Below, piece by piece: positions 1 to 5,439 of a DNA stretch of 7,497 nucleotides. How positions within the stretch are numbered: position 1 is the stretch's first letter; each line of letters begins with the position of its first letter. Both the position numbers and the translations under genes were made by a program. This stretch comes from UBA1738 sp045591565 (GTDB taxonomy: Bacteria; Bacillota; Clostridia; UBA1381). The notes under the pieces were generated by a model. It did not search any database. It had not been told where the DNA came from and saw only the letters and a list, made by a program, of their open reading frames with translations. The stretch spans positions 1-7,497 of the forward strand of contig JAZNTB010000068.1 in the NCBI GenBank assembly GCA_045591565.1. The letters are read 5' to 3'.

Positions 1-1036
1 GGTTGAGGATATCCTTGCTATGGTTGAGGGCTTTATCGGCACACTCTTTAGTGAAGTTTTAGGAAAGGAAATCACTCTTCCGCTTCCAAGACTCACATAC
101 CGCGAGGCAATGTCGCGCTATGGCTCGGACAAGCCTGACACACGCTTTGGTATGGAAATTCAGGACATCTCCGATATGGTTGCAAGCTGCGGCTTTGGTG
201 TTTTCACATCAGCTATCGAAAACGGCGGTTCTGTTCGTGCAATCGTGGCAAAGGACGCTGTTTCGGTATATACAAGAAAGGAAATTGACCGCCTTACAGA
301 GTTTGTTCGTGGAATCGGTGCAAAAGGTCTTGCATATGTTCGCTGGGTAGAGGATGAGCCTAACTGCTCATTTGCTAAATTTATGGAAAAGGACGAGCTT
401 GATGCTATTCTTGCCCGTCTGGGCGCAGAAAAGGGTGACCTCGTTTTGTTTGTTGCTGACAAGGATAAGGTTGTTCTCCCAACCTTGGGTGCACTTCGCC
501 TTAAGGTCGCAAAACAGCTTGACATTATTCCTGATGGATATAACTTCCTGTGGATTACCGAATTCCCGTTCTTCGAATTCAACGAAGAAACAGGTGCCTG
601 GGATGCAATGCACCACCCATTCACTATGCCAATGGACGAATGTATTCAGTACCTCGACTCAGACCCCGAAAAGGTTATCGCAAAGGCCTACGACCTTGTT
701 CTCAATGGAACAGAGCTATCGAGTGGCTCTATCCGAATTACTGACTACGAGCTTCAGCAGAAGATGTTTGAAGCACTCGGCCTTTCAGAGGAGGAAATCG
801 AGGCTAAATTCGGATTTTTGGTTGAAGCCTATAAGTACGGCGCAGCGCCTCACGGCGGTTGCGGCATCGGTCTTGACCGCTTGGCGATGATTATGTGCGG
901 TGCAGACAGCTTAAAGGATGTTACTGCATTCCCGAAGGTACAAAATGCATCCGAGCTTATGTCAAATGCGCCGGGAACTGTTGATGAAGCACAGCTTACC
1001 GAGCTTGCAATCGGAATTATAAAAACCGAAAATTAA
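1..1036 (+). CDS. aspS: Aspartyl-tRNA synthetase, C-terminal part (5' end outside window)
   Basis: Class II aminoacyl-tRNA synthetase that charges tRNA-Asp with aspartate in the cytoplasm. The frame is open from base 2, so the gene begins upstream; about 344 residues are visible of a family usually near 590. The visible part begins within the catalytic domain, continues through the bacterial GAD-type insertion, and returns to the catalytic core. There WITEFPFFEF, WDAMHHPFTMP and GSIRITDYELQQKMF match the conserved AspRS core. Class II motif 3 is seen as GCGIGLDRLAMIM, with the ATP-binding arginine. The end, FPKVQNASELMSNAP, is also typical. The N-terminal anticodon-binding OB fold and motifs 1 and 2 lie outside the window. 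The first in-window ATG (base 20) is internal. The stop TAA is at 1034-1036. No terminator is visible after it before the next promoter, so some read-through into the uracil operon is possible. Confidence 0.97.
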   Translation, partial: VEDILAMVEGFIGTLFSEVLGKEITLPLPRLTYREAMSRYGSDKPDTRFGMEIQDISDMVASCGFGVFTSAIENGGSVRAIVAKDAVSVYTRKEIDRLTEFVRGIGAKGLAYVRWVEDEPNCSFAKFMEKDELDAILARLGAEKGDLVLFVADKDKVVLPTLGALRLKVAKQLDIIPDGYNFLWITEFPFFEFNEETGAWDAMHHPFTMPMDECIQYLDSDPEKVIAKAYDLVLNGTELSSGSIRITDYELQQKMFEALGLSEEEIEAKFGFLVEAYKYGAAPHGGCGIGLDRLAMIMCGADSLKDVTAFPKVQNASELMSNAPGTVDEAQLTELAIGIIKTEN

Positions 1037-1039
1037 CTA

Positions 1040-1068
1040 TTTACAAATGTCGAAATTTGTGATATACT
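1040..1068 (+). promoter_or_regulatory. Sigma-A-type promoter of the uracil permease-pyrR operon
   Basis: The -35 box TTTACA (1040-1045) and the -10 box TATACT (1063-1068) are separated by exactly 17 bp, and each has one mismatch to consensus. Transcription would start near 1075, giving a leader of about 140 nt before the permease. An inverted repeat ACAAAT-N6-ATTTGT (1043-1060) fills the space between the two boxes. Prediction from sequence only. Confidence 0.75.
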
Positions 1069-1084
1069 GATGCTGTTGAATATG

Positions 1085-1174
1085 AAATCTTTAAGCTGAT
1101 GCAGTGACATCGACAAGAGACTTTATACTTTTAGCGGCTTATGCCTTGTCTGTTTCTGCAGGCAAGGCATTTTT
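1085..1174 (+). promoter_or_regulatory. PyrR-type transcription attenuator (binding loop, antiterminator, terminator)
   Basis: Three mutually exclusive folds can be drawn. (1) Anti-antiterminator: GATG (1098-1101) and CATC (1108-1111) enclose the hexaloop CAGTGA. This fits the CNGNGA loop of Bacillus PyrR binding loops. A lower stem (about 1085-1092 with 1116-1124) is separated from it by a purine-rich internal loop. (2) Antiterminator: GCAG, ACA and GACAAG (1101-1117) pair with CTTGTC, TGT and CTGC (1145-1159). (3) Terminator: 1141-1152 pairs with 1159-1170 (12 bp including one G-T), followed by T5. PyrR with UMP bound would stabilise fold 1, freeing the terminator. The stem flanking the hexaloop differs from the Bacillus consensus. 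The case rests on the fold, the loop and the adjacent pyrR gene. Confidence 0.78.
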
Positions 1175-1176
1175 GA
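1141..1176 (+). terminator. Rho-independent (conditional) terminator in permease leader
   Basis: A 12-bp stem, ATGCCTTGTCTG against CAGGCAAGGCAT, has a 6-nt loop (TTTCTG) and is followed by TTTTTGATTT. Its 5' arm is shared with the antiterminator. It lies about 40 nt upstream of the permease start, so it acts as the off-state of the attenuator and not as the end of aspS alone. Confidence 0.85.
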
Positions 1177-1215
1177 TTTCATATTTTTCAAAACAAAACA
1201 TAGGAGAGTGGAAAA

Positions 1216-2652
1216 ATGAAACTTATCTACGATGTGGCAGACAAACCAAAGTTAAAATCAAACTTAGTATTTGCTTTCCAGCAGTTACTATCAATCATCG
1301 CGGCAACCCTATTAGTTCCGATTTTGGTAAACGGAGCGGCAGGAGAAGAAATTCTTAGTCAGGCAGCAGCACTATTTGGTGCAGGTGCAGGAACACTTAC
1401 TTACATTGCGCTGACAAGAAAAAAGAGTCCGGTTTATCTTGGTAGCTCATTTGCATTTATTTCACCGCTTATAGGTGCTTGCACATTCGGATACTTTGGT
1501 ATCTTTTTAGGCGCAGTTTTTGCAGGTTTGGTATATGTAATTATTGCAACAGTTATTAAGTTTGTAGGAACAAAGTGGGTAGATAAGCTTCTTCCTCCTG
1601 TAATTATCGGACCAACAGTTGCACTTATTGGTTTGAGCCTTTGCGGGAGTGCAATAAACAATGTGACAAATACAGCAGTATCTGCTGATAACTACAACCT
1701 AATCCATATCCTTTGCGGACTTATCGCTTTTGGTGCTACAGTTTTAGCATCCGTAAAAGGCGGAAAGACAGCAAAGCTCATTCCTTTCATTATTGGTGTA
1801 GCTACAGGTTATGTCGCAGCAGCACTATTTACAATTATCGGAAACCTTACTTCAAATGCATATCTTCAGGTTATTGACTTCTCACCTCTTGTAAATAACT
1901 TTAAGGAAATCACTTTAGAAAGCTTTATAAGAGTTCCTGACTTCCTTGCTATAGGTATGTGGAATGAAGGTCTTGAAAAGCTTAACGGCTGGCAGGGCGT
2001 ATCACAGATCGCACTACTTTTCGCACCGGTTGCATTTGTAGTACTTGCAGAGCACATTGCTGATCACAAGAACCTAAGCTCAGTTATTGAAAAAGACCTT
2101 ATTAAAGAGCCCGGTCTTACACGCACACTTTTAGGTGATGGTATTGGCTCAATTGTTGGTTCATTCTTCGGCGGATGCCCGAACACAACATACGGCGAAA
2201 GCGTTGGCTGTGTTGCTATTACAAGAAATGCATCTGTTTCAACAATCATTATTGCAGCAATCTACTCAATAGTACTTTCTTTCTTCACACCGTTTGTTGA
2301 GTTTGTAAATACAATTCCAACTTGCGTAGTTGGCGGTATCTGTATCGCACTTTACGGCTTCATCGCAGTATCAGGTCTTAAGATGGTACAGAAGGTTGAC
2401 CTTAATGAATCAAAGAACTTGTTCGTTGTAAGCTCAATCCTTGTTACAGGTATTGGTGGTCTTACACTTAACTTTGGTCCAATCCAAATCACTTCAATCG
2501 CAACAGCACTTATTATCGGTATCCTTACAAACCTTCTGGTATCTGAGAAAAAGGCAGCTTGCTGCTGCAAGGACTGCTGCGAAGCTGAGGAAGCTCCAGC
2601 CGAAGAGGTTGTTGAAGAAGCGATTGAGGAAGAAACTGAAATTACAGAATAA
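1216..2652 (+). CDS. uraA: Uracil permease (NCS2 / nucleobase:cation symporter family)
   Basis: Inner-membrane transporter, 478 residues, that probably imports uracil with a cation. Multiple hydrophobic segments cover residues about 20-440. The NCS2 signature and substrate residues are visible. Glu279 lies in VLAEHIADHKNLS and Glu328 in GGCPNTTYGES, matching the two uracil-binding glutamates of E. coli UraA. QQLLSIIAATLLVP near the N terminus is also typical. The ATG follows AGGAGAG (1203-1209) at normal spacing. pyrR starts 12 bp after the stop, and a PyrR-like attenuator precedes the gene, which favours uracil over xanthine as substrate. The tail is odd: after the last membrane segment, residues 449-455 contain five cysteines (CCCKDCC), followed by about 23 mostly acidic residues. 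E. coli UraA (about 430 residues) lacks this. The symbol could equally be pyrP. Confidence 0.92.
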   Translation: MKLIYDVADKPKLKSNLVFAFQQLLSIIAATLLVPILVNGAAGEEILSQAAALFGAGAGTLTYIALTRKKSPVYLGSSFAFISPLIGACTFGYFGIFLGAVFAGLVYVIIATVIKFVGTKWVDKLLPPVIIGPTVALIGLSLCGSAINNVTNTAVSADNYNLIHILCGLIAFGATVLASVKGGKTAKLIPFIIGVATGYVAAALFTIIGNLTSNAYLQVIDFSPLVNNFKEITLESFIRVPDFLAIGMWNEGLEKLNGWQGVSQIALLFAPVAFVVLAEHIADHKNLSSVIEKDLIKEPGLTRTLLGDGIGSIVGSFFGGCPNTTYGESVGCVAITRNASVSTIIIAAIYSIVLSFFTPFVEFVNTIPTCVVGGICIALYGFIAVSGLKMVQKVDLNESKNLFVVSSILVTGIGGLTLNFGPIQITSIATALIIGILTNLLVSEKKAACCCKDCCEAEEAPAEEVVEEAIEEETEITE

Positions 2653-2664
2653 TTGAGGTAATCA

Positions 2665-3198
2665 ATGAAACTTAAAGCATGTCTGTTTGACGAAAATGCG
2701 GTAAGCCGTGCGATTATGCGCATTGCTCACGAAATTGTTGAAAAAAACGAATCGGTTGACGATATCTGTATTATAGGAATTAAGACAAGGGGTATCCCGA
2801 TTGCTACAAGGCTTGCCGACGCTATTTGCAAAATAGAGAATAAGCGACCGCTTGTCGGCACGCTCGATATTCTGCCCTTTCGCGACGACCTTATATTTGA
2901 CGAAAATCAAGTCAAGCGCATTGCAGAATTTGAATTCCCTGTTACCGGCAAAAGCATAATACTGGTAGATGATGTAATCTACACAGGGCGAACTGTCCGT
3001 GCAGCACTTGATGCCGTTCTCTCTAAAGGCCGTGCAGCGAAAATTCAGCTTGCGGTTTTGGTTGACAGAGGGCACAGGGAACTACCGATACGGGCAGATT
3101 ATGTAGGAAAAAATGTCCCGACATCACGAAGCGAGATTATAAAGGTTAATCTTCGTGAAATCGACGGCAGCGACAGCATTGAGCTTTTCGAAAGGTAA
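2665..3198 (+). CDS. pyrR: PyrR: pyrimidine operon attenuation protein / uracil phosphoribosyltransferase
   Basis: A 177-residue, full-length PyrR. In Bacillus it binds pyr mRNA leaders in response to UMP/UTP and also converts uracil plus PRPP to UMP. The PRPP-binding motif is at 98-110 (IILVDDVIYTGRT). GIKTRG (38-43), LPFRDDL (70-76) and LVDRGHRELPIRADYVGKN (132-150) are further PyrR family hallmarks. The start ATG follows a modest ribosome site, GAGGT (2655-2659). The gene lies 12 bp after the permease stop, so the two are cotranscribed. The context suggests PyrR controls its own operon through the leader at 1085-1174 and salvages the imported uracil. No pyrimidine biosynthesis genes follow; transcription ends at the hairpin at 3210-3244. 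Confidence 0.97.
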   Translation: MKLKACLFDENAVSRAIMRIAHEIVEKNESVDDICIIGIKTRGIPIATRLADAICKIENKRPLVGTLDILPFRDDLIFDENQVKRIAEFEFPVTGKSIILVDDVIYTGRTVRAALDAVLSKGRAAKIQLAVLVDRGHRELPIRADYVGKNVPTSRSEIIKVNLREIDGSDSIELFER

Positions 3199-3209
3199 TT
3201 ATAAAAATT

Positions 3210-3244
3210 AAAAGCCATCCGCTAATATAGCGGATGGCTTTTTT
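3210..3244 (+). terminator. Rho-independent terminator after pyrR, probably bidirectional
   Basis: A 15-bp perfect stem (3210-3224 with 3228-3242, core AGCCATCCGCT/AGCGGATGGCT) has a 3-nt loop, and a run of six T (3239-3244) closes the plus-strand side. On the minus strand the same hairpin is followed by TTTTAATTTTT, so it can also end the converging XRE gene, whose stop is at 3257. Confidence 0.93.
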
Positions 3245-3256
3245 ACTATACCATAC

Positions 3257-3481
3257 TTATTTAAGAATATCATCATACGAAACATTCAAAATCTGCCTTA
3301 AGGCTTTTATCTCATCAGGATAAATATGCCGCTGCCCTACCTCTATTTTGGCAAGGGCACTTCTCGTTATGTCACAACCCAACACCTGCAGACGCACAGC
3401 TAACTGTTCTTGTGTCAAATTCTTTTCGTTTCTTAAGAAACGAATATTCTCTCCTACCTGTTTTTCATAATTTATGTTCAT
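3257..3481 (-). CDS. Small XRE-family helix-turn-helix regulator
   Basis: DNA-binding protein of 74 residues that is essentially one Cro/C1-type HTH domain. ENIRFLRNEKNLTQEQLAVRL (residues 11-31) covers helices 1-2, DITRSALAKIEVGQRHI (37-53) the recognition helix, and EIKALRQILNVSYDDIL the last helices. No effector domain is present, so the target and signal are unknown. I start it at 3481 because ATG there is preceded by AGGTG (3493-3489 on the minus strand) with 7 nt spacing. An upstream ATG at 3556 would add 25 lysine/tyrosine-rich residues encoded by the promoter and palindromes, with no ribosome site. The gene stands alone between two terminators. Its promoter region holds copies of a palindrome (core CTTATATAAG), which suggests autoregulation. 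A 20-bp perfect palindrome also lies inside the gene (3425-3444). Confidence 0.88.
   Translation of the reverse strand: MNINYEKQVGENIRFLRNEKNLTQEQLAVRLQVLGCDITRSALAKIEVGQRHIYPDEIKALRQILNVSYDDILK
3425..3444. repeat. 20-bp perfect palindrome inside the XRE gene
   Basis: Centred on TTTCTTAAGAAA, the sequence from 3425 to 3444 equals its own reverse complement over all 20 bases. It begins 37 nt into the coding region and encodes IRFLRNE. As RNA it could form an 8-bp stem with a TTAA loop near the start of the message. As DNA it could be a dyad binding site. No T-tract follows, so it is not a terminator. Confidence 0.8.
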
Positions 3482-3487
3482 TTTTTT

Positions 3488-3503
3488 GCACCTATATAAG
3501 CAT
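3488..3503. promoter_or_regulatory. Candidate operator A, overlapping the XRE ribosome binding site
   Basis: GCACCTATATAAGCAT matches the palindrome GCGCTTATATAAGCGC at 12 of 16 positions. On the minus strand it contains the AGGTG ribosome site of the XRE gene. A protein bound here would sit in the 5' untranslated region, downstream of the likely -10 boxes. Binding is inferred from the repeat alone. Confidence 0.5.
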
Positions 3504-3512
3504 TTTTTCTTG

Positions 3513-3558
3513 ATTATAACCTGATATGTATTATATTTGCACTTATATAAGCGCAAAT
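3513..3558 (-). promoter_or_regulatory. Probable promoter of the XRE regulator
   Basis: On the minus strand two perfect TATAAT boxes occur (3535-3530 and 3518-3513). Neither has a good -35. For the first, TTGCGC (3556-3551) stands at 15 bp or ATTTGC (3558-3553) at 17 bp; for the second, TGCAAA (3541-3536) stands at 17 bp. With either choice the -35 region lies within palindrome B. A weak -35 covered by a dyad fits a regulated promoter. Confidence 0.45.
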
Positions 3559-3560
3559 AT
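3533..3560. promoter_or_regulatory. Candidate operator B, 28-bp near-perfect palindrome at XRE promoter
   Basis: Bases 3533-3560 form a dyad in which 13 of 14 pairs match (the exception is A3541/C3552). The core GCACTTATATAAGCGC (3539-3554) differs from copy C (3580-3595) at one position. It overlaps the presumed -35 region of the XRE promoter, the usual place for a repressor site. Autoregulation by the XRE protein is the simplest guess but is inference. Confidence 0.6.
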
Positions 3561-3570
3561 GCTTTCCTGC

Positions 3571-3600
3571 AAAAAAAGAGCGCTTATATAAGCGCTCTTT
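3571..3600 (-). terminator. Terminator of the rplJL-yceD-rpmF operon, built on palindrome copy C
   Basis: Bases 3575-3600 form a 26-bp perfect palindrome with core GCGCTTATATAAGCGC. On the minus strand it folds as an 11-bp stem with an ATAT loop, followed by seven T (3577-3571), 10 nt after the rpmF stop. That is a clear intrinsic terminator. Its core is also the best copy of the palindrome seen at the XRE promoter. Confidence 0.9.
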
Positions 3601-3610
3601 GAAAAATTAC

Positions 3611-3790
3611 TTACTCAGAAACTTTTACAACCTCTTTGCCGTTGTAATAGCCGCAAGCCTTACAAACCTTATGAGGCATTTTATATTCATGGCACTGCGG
3701 ACACTCCACCATACCAGGAACTTCAAGCTTCCAATTAGCTCTTCTTTTATCTCTTCTTGATTTAGATACTTTACCCTTAGGTACTGCCAT
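3611..3790 (-). CDS. rpmF: 50S ribosomal protein L32, zinc-ribbon form
   Basis: A 59-residue protein of the large ribosomal subunit. It begins MAVPKGKVSKSRRDKRRANW, the standard L32 start, and has the zinc ribbon CPQC-N9-CKAC (Cys30, 33, 43, 46). This is the zinc-binding form; many bacteria also have a cysteine-less paralogue used in zinc shortage. The ATG at 3790 follows AGGAGG (3806-3801 on the minus strand), and this ribosome site overlaps the yceD stop codon TAG (3807-3805), so translation of the pair is probably coupled. yceD-rpmF is a widely conserved pair. The gene ends the operon, before the terminator at 3571-3600. Confidence 0.97.
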   Translation of the reverse strand: MAVPKGKVSKSRRDKRRANWKLEVPGMVECPQCHEYKMPHKVCKACGYYNGKEVVKVSE

Positions 3791-3804
3791 CTTAATCGCA
3801 CCTC

Positions 3805-4323
3805 CTATTCAGTATCAGACATATTTTTCATAATTTCGGCCAATTTTTCCCACCGGGGGTCAATAATATCCTTACTGCAGTCGCAGTCCTTTTCATTAAG
3901 ATCCTGTCCGCAATGCGGGCAAAGTCCCTTACAGTCCTCGCTGCACAGATATTTCCCCGATACATTCATTAAAAAGCTGCCGACTATGGCCTCCGAAAGC
4001 TCCGCCGAGGTACCCGAATAAACCAAAATATCTTCATCTTCGGTAAATTCCGCATCCTCGCGCACCAAAACCTCAGAAACAGGGAACTCGACATCAACCT
4101 CCACAGGCTTTCCGCAACGCGCACAATGCGCCGTCATCCGTCCTGTAACAGTTGCTTTAAGCTCCAAAGATTTTGTATTATTAAGTATAAACCCCTTTAA
4201 CAGACACTCATCGCCAAAGGTGAATTCTTCACCCAAAAAGCTTGTGTCCGGCATACGAAAGCTTTCCTGAATGTCTAACCTTCCGCCGTAATCTTTAATA
4301 ATGTCAGATAGGTCTATAAGCAT
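3805..4323 (-). CDS. yceD: YceD / DUF177 family protein (23S rRNA accumulation), cysteine-rich
   Basis: A 172-residue protein of the DUF177 family, whose members are linked to 23S rRNA accumulation and usually stand just before rpmF, as here. The family core TAHCARCGKPVEVDVEF (64-80) carries a CxxC (Cys67, Cys70), and the conserved end DPRWEKLAEIMK (155-166) is present. A second cysteine group (127, 131, 135, 138, 147, 149) includes GLCPHCGQDLNEKDCDC and could bind zinc. Direct biochemical function is not established. The start ATG (4323-4321) lies only 2 nt after the rplL stop and has no recognisable ribosome site, so ribosomes finishing rplL probably reinitiate here. There is no terminator between rplL and this gene. 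Confidence 0.92.
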   Translation of the reverse strand: MLIDLSDIIKDYGGRLDIQESFRMPDTSFLGEEFTFGDECLLKGFILNNTKSLELKATVTGRMTAHCARCGKPVEVDVEFPVSEVLVREDAEFTEDEDILVYSGTSAELSEAIVGSFLMNVSGKYLCSEDCKGLCPHCGQDLNEKDCDCSKDIIDPRWEKLAEIMKNMSDTE

Positions 4324-4325
4324 AA

Positions 4326-4697
4326 TTACTTAAGCTCAACCTTTGCGCCTGCTTCTTCCAACTTAGCCTTGATAGCTTCAGCGTCTTCCTTAGAAGCGCC
4401 TTCCTTGATTGTCTTAGGAGCTCCGTCAACAAGTTCCTTAGCTTCCTTAAGACCAAGACCTGTAAGTTCTCTTACAACCTTGATTACATTAAGCTTTGAA
4501 GCGCCTGCATCAGCAAGAACAACCTCAAACTCTGACTGCTCAGCTGCAGCTGCACCAGCATCTGCTGCTGCGCCAGCTACCATTACAGGAGCTGCTGCTG
4601 AAACGCCGAACTCTTCTTCCATAAGCTTTACAAGCTCTGCTACTTCCAATAACTTTAATTCTTTGATATCATCTAAAATTTTCTGAATGTCTGCCAT
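4326..4697 (-). CDS. rplL: 50S ribosomal protein L7/L12
   Basis: A 123-residue stalk protein that recruits and stimulates translation GTPases. The N-terminal dimerisation domain (about 1-33, with KILDDIKELKLLEVAELVKL) is followed by an alanine-rich hinge (about 34-54) and the C-terminal factor-binding domain (55-123, with SKLNVIKVVRELTGLGLKEAK). Length and sequence are normal. The ATG follows AGGAGG (4711-4706 on the minus strand). It lies 31 bp after rplJ, and its dimers bind the C-terminal helix of L10. Multiple copies per ribosome are needed, which fits a strong internal promoter with leader control upstream of rplJ. Confidence 0.98.
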   Translation of the reverse strand: MADIQKILDDIKELKLLEVAELVKLMEEEFGVSAAAPVMVAGAAADAGAAAAEQSEFEVVLADAGASKLNVIKVVRELTGLGLKEAKELVDGAPKTIKEGASKEDAEAIKAKLEEAGAKVELK

Positions 4698-4728
4698 TTT
4701 TGTTTCCTCCTAATTAAATAAATTTAAA

Positions 4729-5412
4729 TTATTCTGCATCTTCTGCAGGTTTTTCTTCTGTAGCTTCCTCTGCTGGAGCTGCTACTTCTTCAGCTGGAGC
4801 CTCAGCTGCTTCTTCAGCCGGTGCTTCTGCTACTGCCTCTGCTTCAGGAGCAGGTGCTGCTTCTGCTGCAGCCTCTTCTGCTACAGCTTCGCCGTTTTTC
4901 TTAGCGATAAGGTCTGCGATTTCCTCGCCACCTTCTGCGATTGTGTTAAGCAATCTTACAAGGTTTGAAACCGGTGCGTTCAGGCTGCCCATGATTTTTG
5001 CAATAAGAGTTTCCTTTGACGGAGTCTTAGCAAGAGTAGTAAGCTCGTCCATTGACATTACCTTACCATCCATGAAACCTGTCTTAATTTCAACCTTGTC
5101 ATTTCCCTTGGCATAGTCAAAAAGGATTTTAGCCGGAGCTACAGGATCCTCTGAAACCGCCAACGCTGTTGGGCCATGAAGCATACTGTCAAGTTCTTCA
5201 AGACCAACCTGGTTTGCTGCTAAACGAAGCAATGTGTTTTTAACAACGAAATACTTTACACCGGCAGCTCTTAAATCGTTTCTGAGCTTTGTGTCTTCTT
5301 CAACGGTAAGACCGCGATAGTCAACTAAAACGCCTGTTGCAGCGCCCTTTAAAGCTTCAACAACCTGAGCAACCTGTTCTTTTTTCGCTTCCAAAACCTT
5401 TTCGTTTGGCAT
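4729..5412 (-). CDS. rplJ: 50S ribosomal protein L10 with long acidic Ala/Glu/Pro tail
   Basis: Base of the ribosomal stalk: it binds 23S rRNA through the N-terminal domain and L7/L12 dimers through a C-terminal helix. The start MPNEKVLEAKKEQVAQVVEAL and the segment GVLVDYRGLTVEEDTKLRNDL (27-47) are typical of L10. The conserved fold ends near residue 170. Bacterial L10 is commonly 165-175 residues, but this one has 227: residues about 172-227 are almost only Ala, Glu and Pro, with two or three lysines. The start at 5412 is chosen because AGGAGGTG (minus strand, 5425-5418) precedes it. The upstream in-frame ATG at 5505 would run through the attenuator hairpin. Expression is probably controlled by the L10 leader at 5440-5555. 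The tail is encoded by low-complexity DNA, so its length may vary among strains. Confidence 0.97.
   Translation of the reverse strand: MPNEKVLEAKKEQVAQVVEALKGAATGVLVDYRGLTVEEDTKLRNDLRAAGVKYFVVKNTLLRLAANQVGLEELDSMLHGPTALAVSEDPVAPAKILFDYAKGNDKVEIKTGFMDGKVMSMDELTTLAKTPSKETLIAKIMGSLNAPVSNLVRLLNTIAEGGEEIADLIAKKNGEAVAEEAAAEAAPAPEAEAVAEAPAEEAAEAPAEEVAAPAEEATEEKPAEDAE
4733..4897 (-). repeat. Low-complexity GCW/GAA-type coding repeat of the L10 tail
   Basis: On the minus strand this stretch is a degenerate run of GCA/GCT/GCC, GAA/GAG and CCG/CCT/CCA codons, giving near-repeats such as AEAPAEEA and APAEEV. Codon third positions differ between repeats, so it is not a recent exact tandem duplication. 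It ends with the rplJ stop. Confidence 0.65.
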
Positions 5413-5439
5413 AATGTCACCTCCTATAAGATTTTGTTG

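Noticed and set aside
1075..1215. Purine or other riboswitch upstream of the permease
   Set aside because: None of the conserved purine-aptamer sequences are present; the fold and the pyrR gene fit a PyrR attenuator.
1104..1358. 84-codon plus-strand open frame before and overlapping the permease
   Set aside because: It runs through the attenuator and overlaps the permease in another frame; the peptide resembles nothing and lacks a ribosome site.
3482..3556. N-terminal extension of the XRE protein to an ATG at 3556
   Set aside because: The extra 25 codons run through the promoter and palindromes, have no ribosome site, and are not HTH-like; ATG at 3481 has AGGTG at good spacing.
3488..3600. 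CRISPR-like or mobile-element repeats from the three similar 16-mers
   Set aside because: Spacing is irregular (51 and 41 bp), the units are short dyads, there are no cas genes or transposase, and two coincide with promoter elements and one with a terminator.
4369..4686. 105-codon plus-strand frame opposite rplL
   Set aside because: It is antisense to an unmistakable L7/L12 gene and is rich in Ser/Ala only because of the rplL codon pattern.
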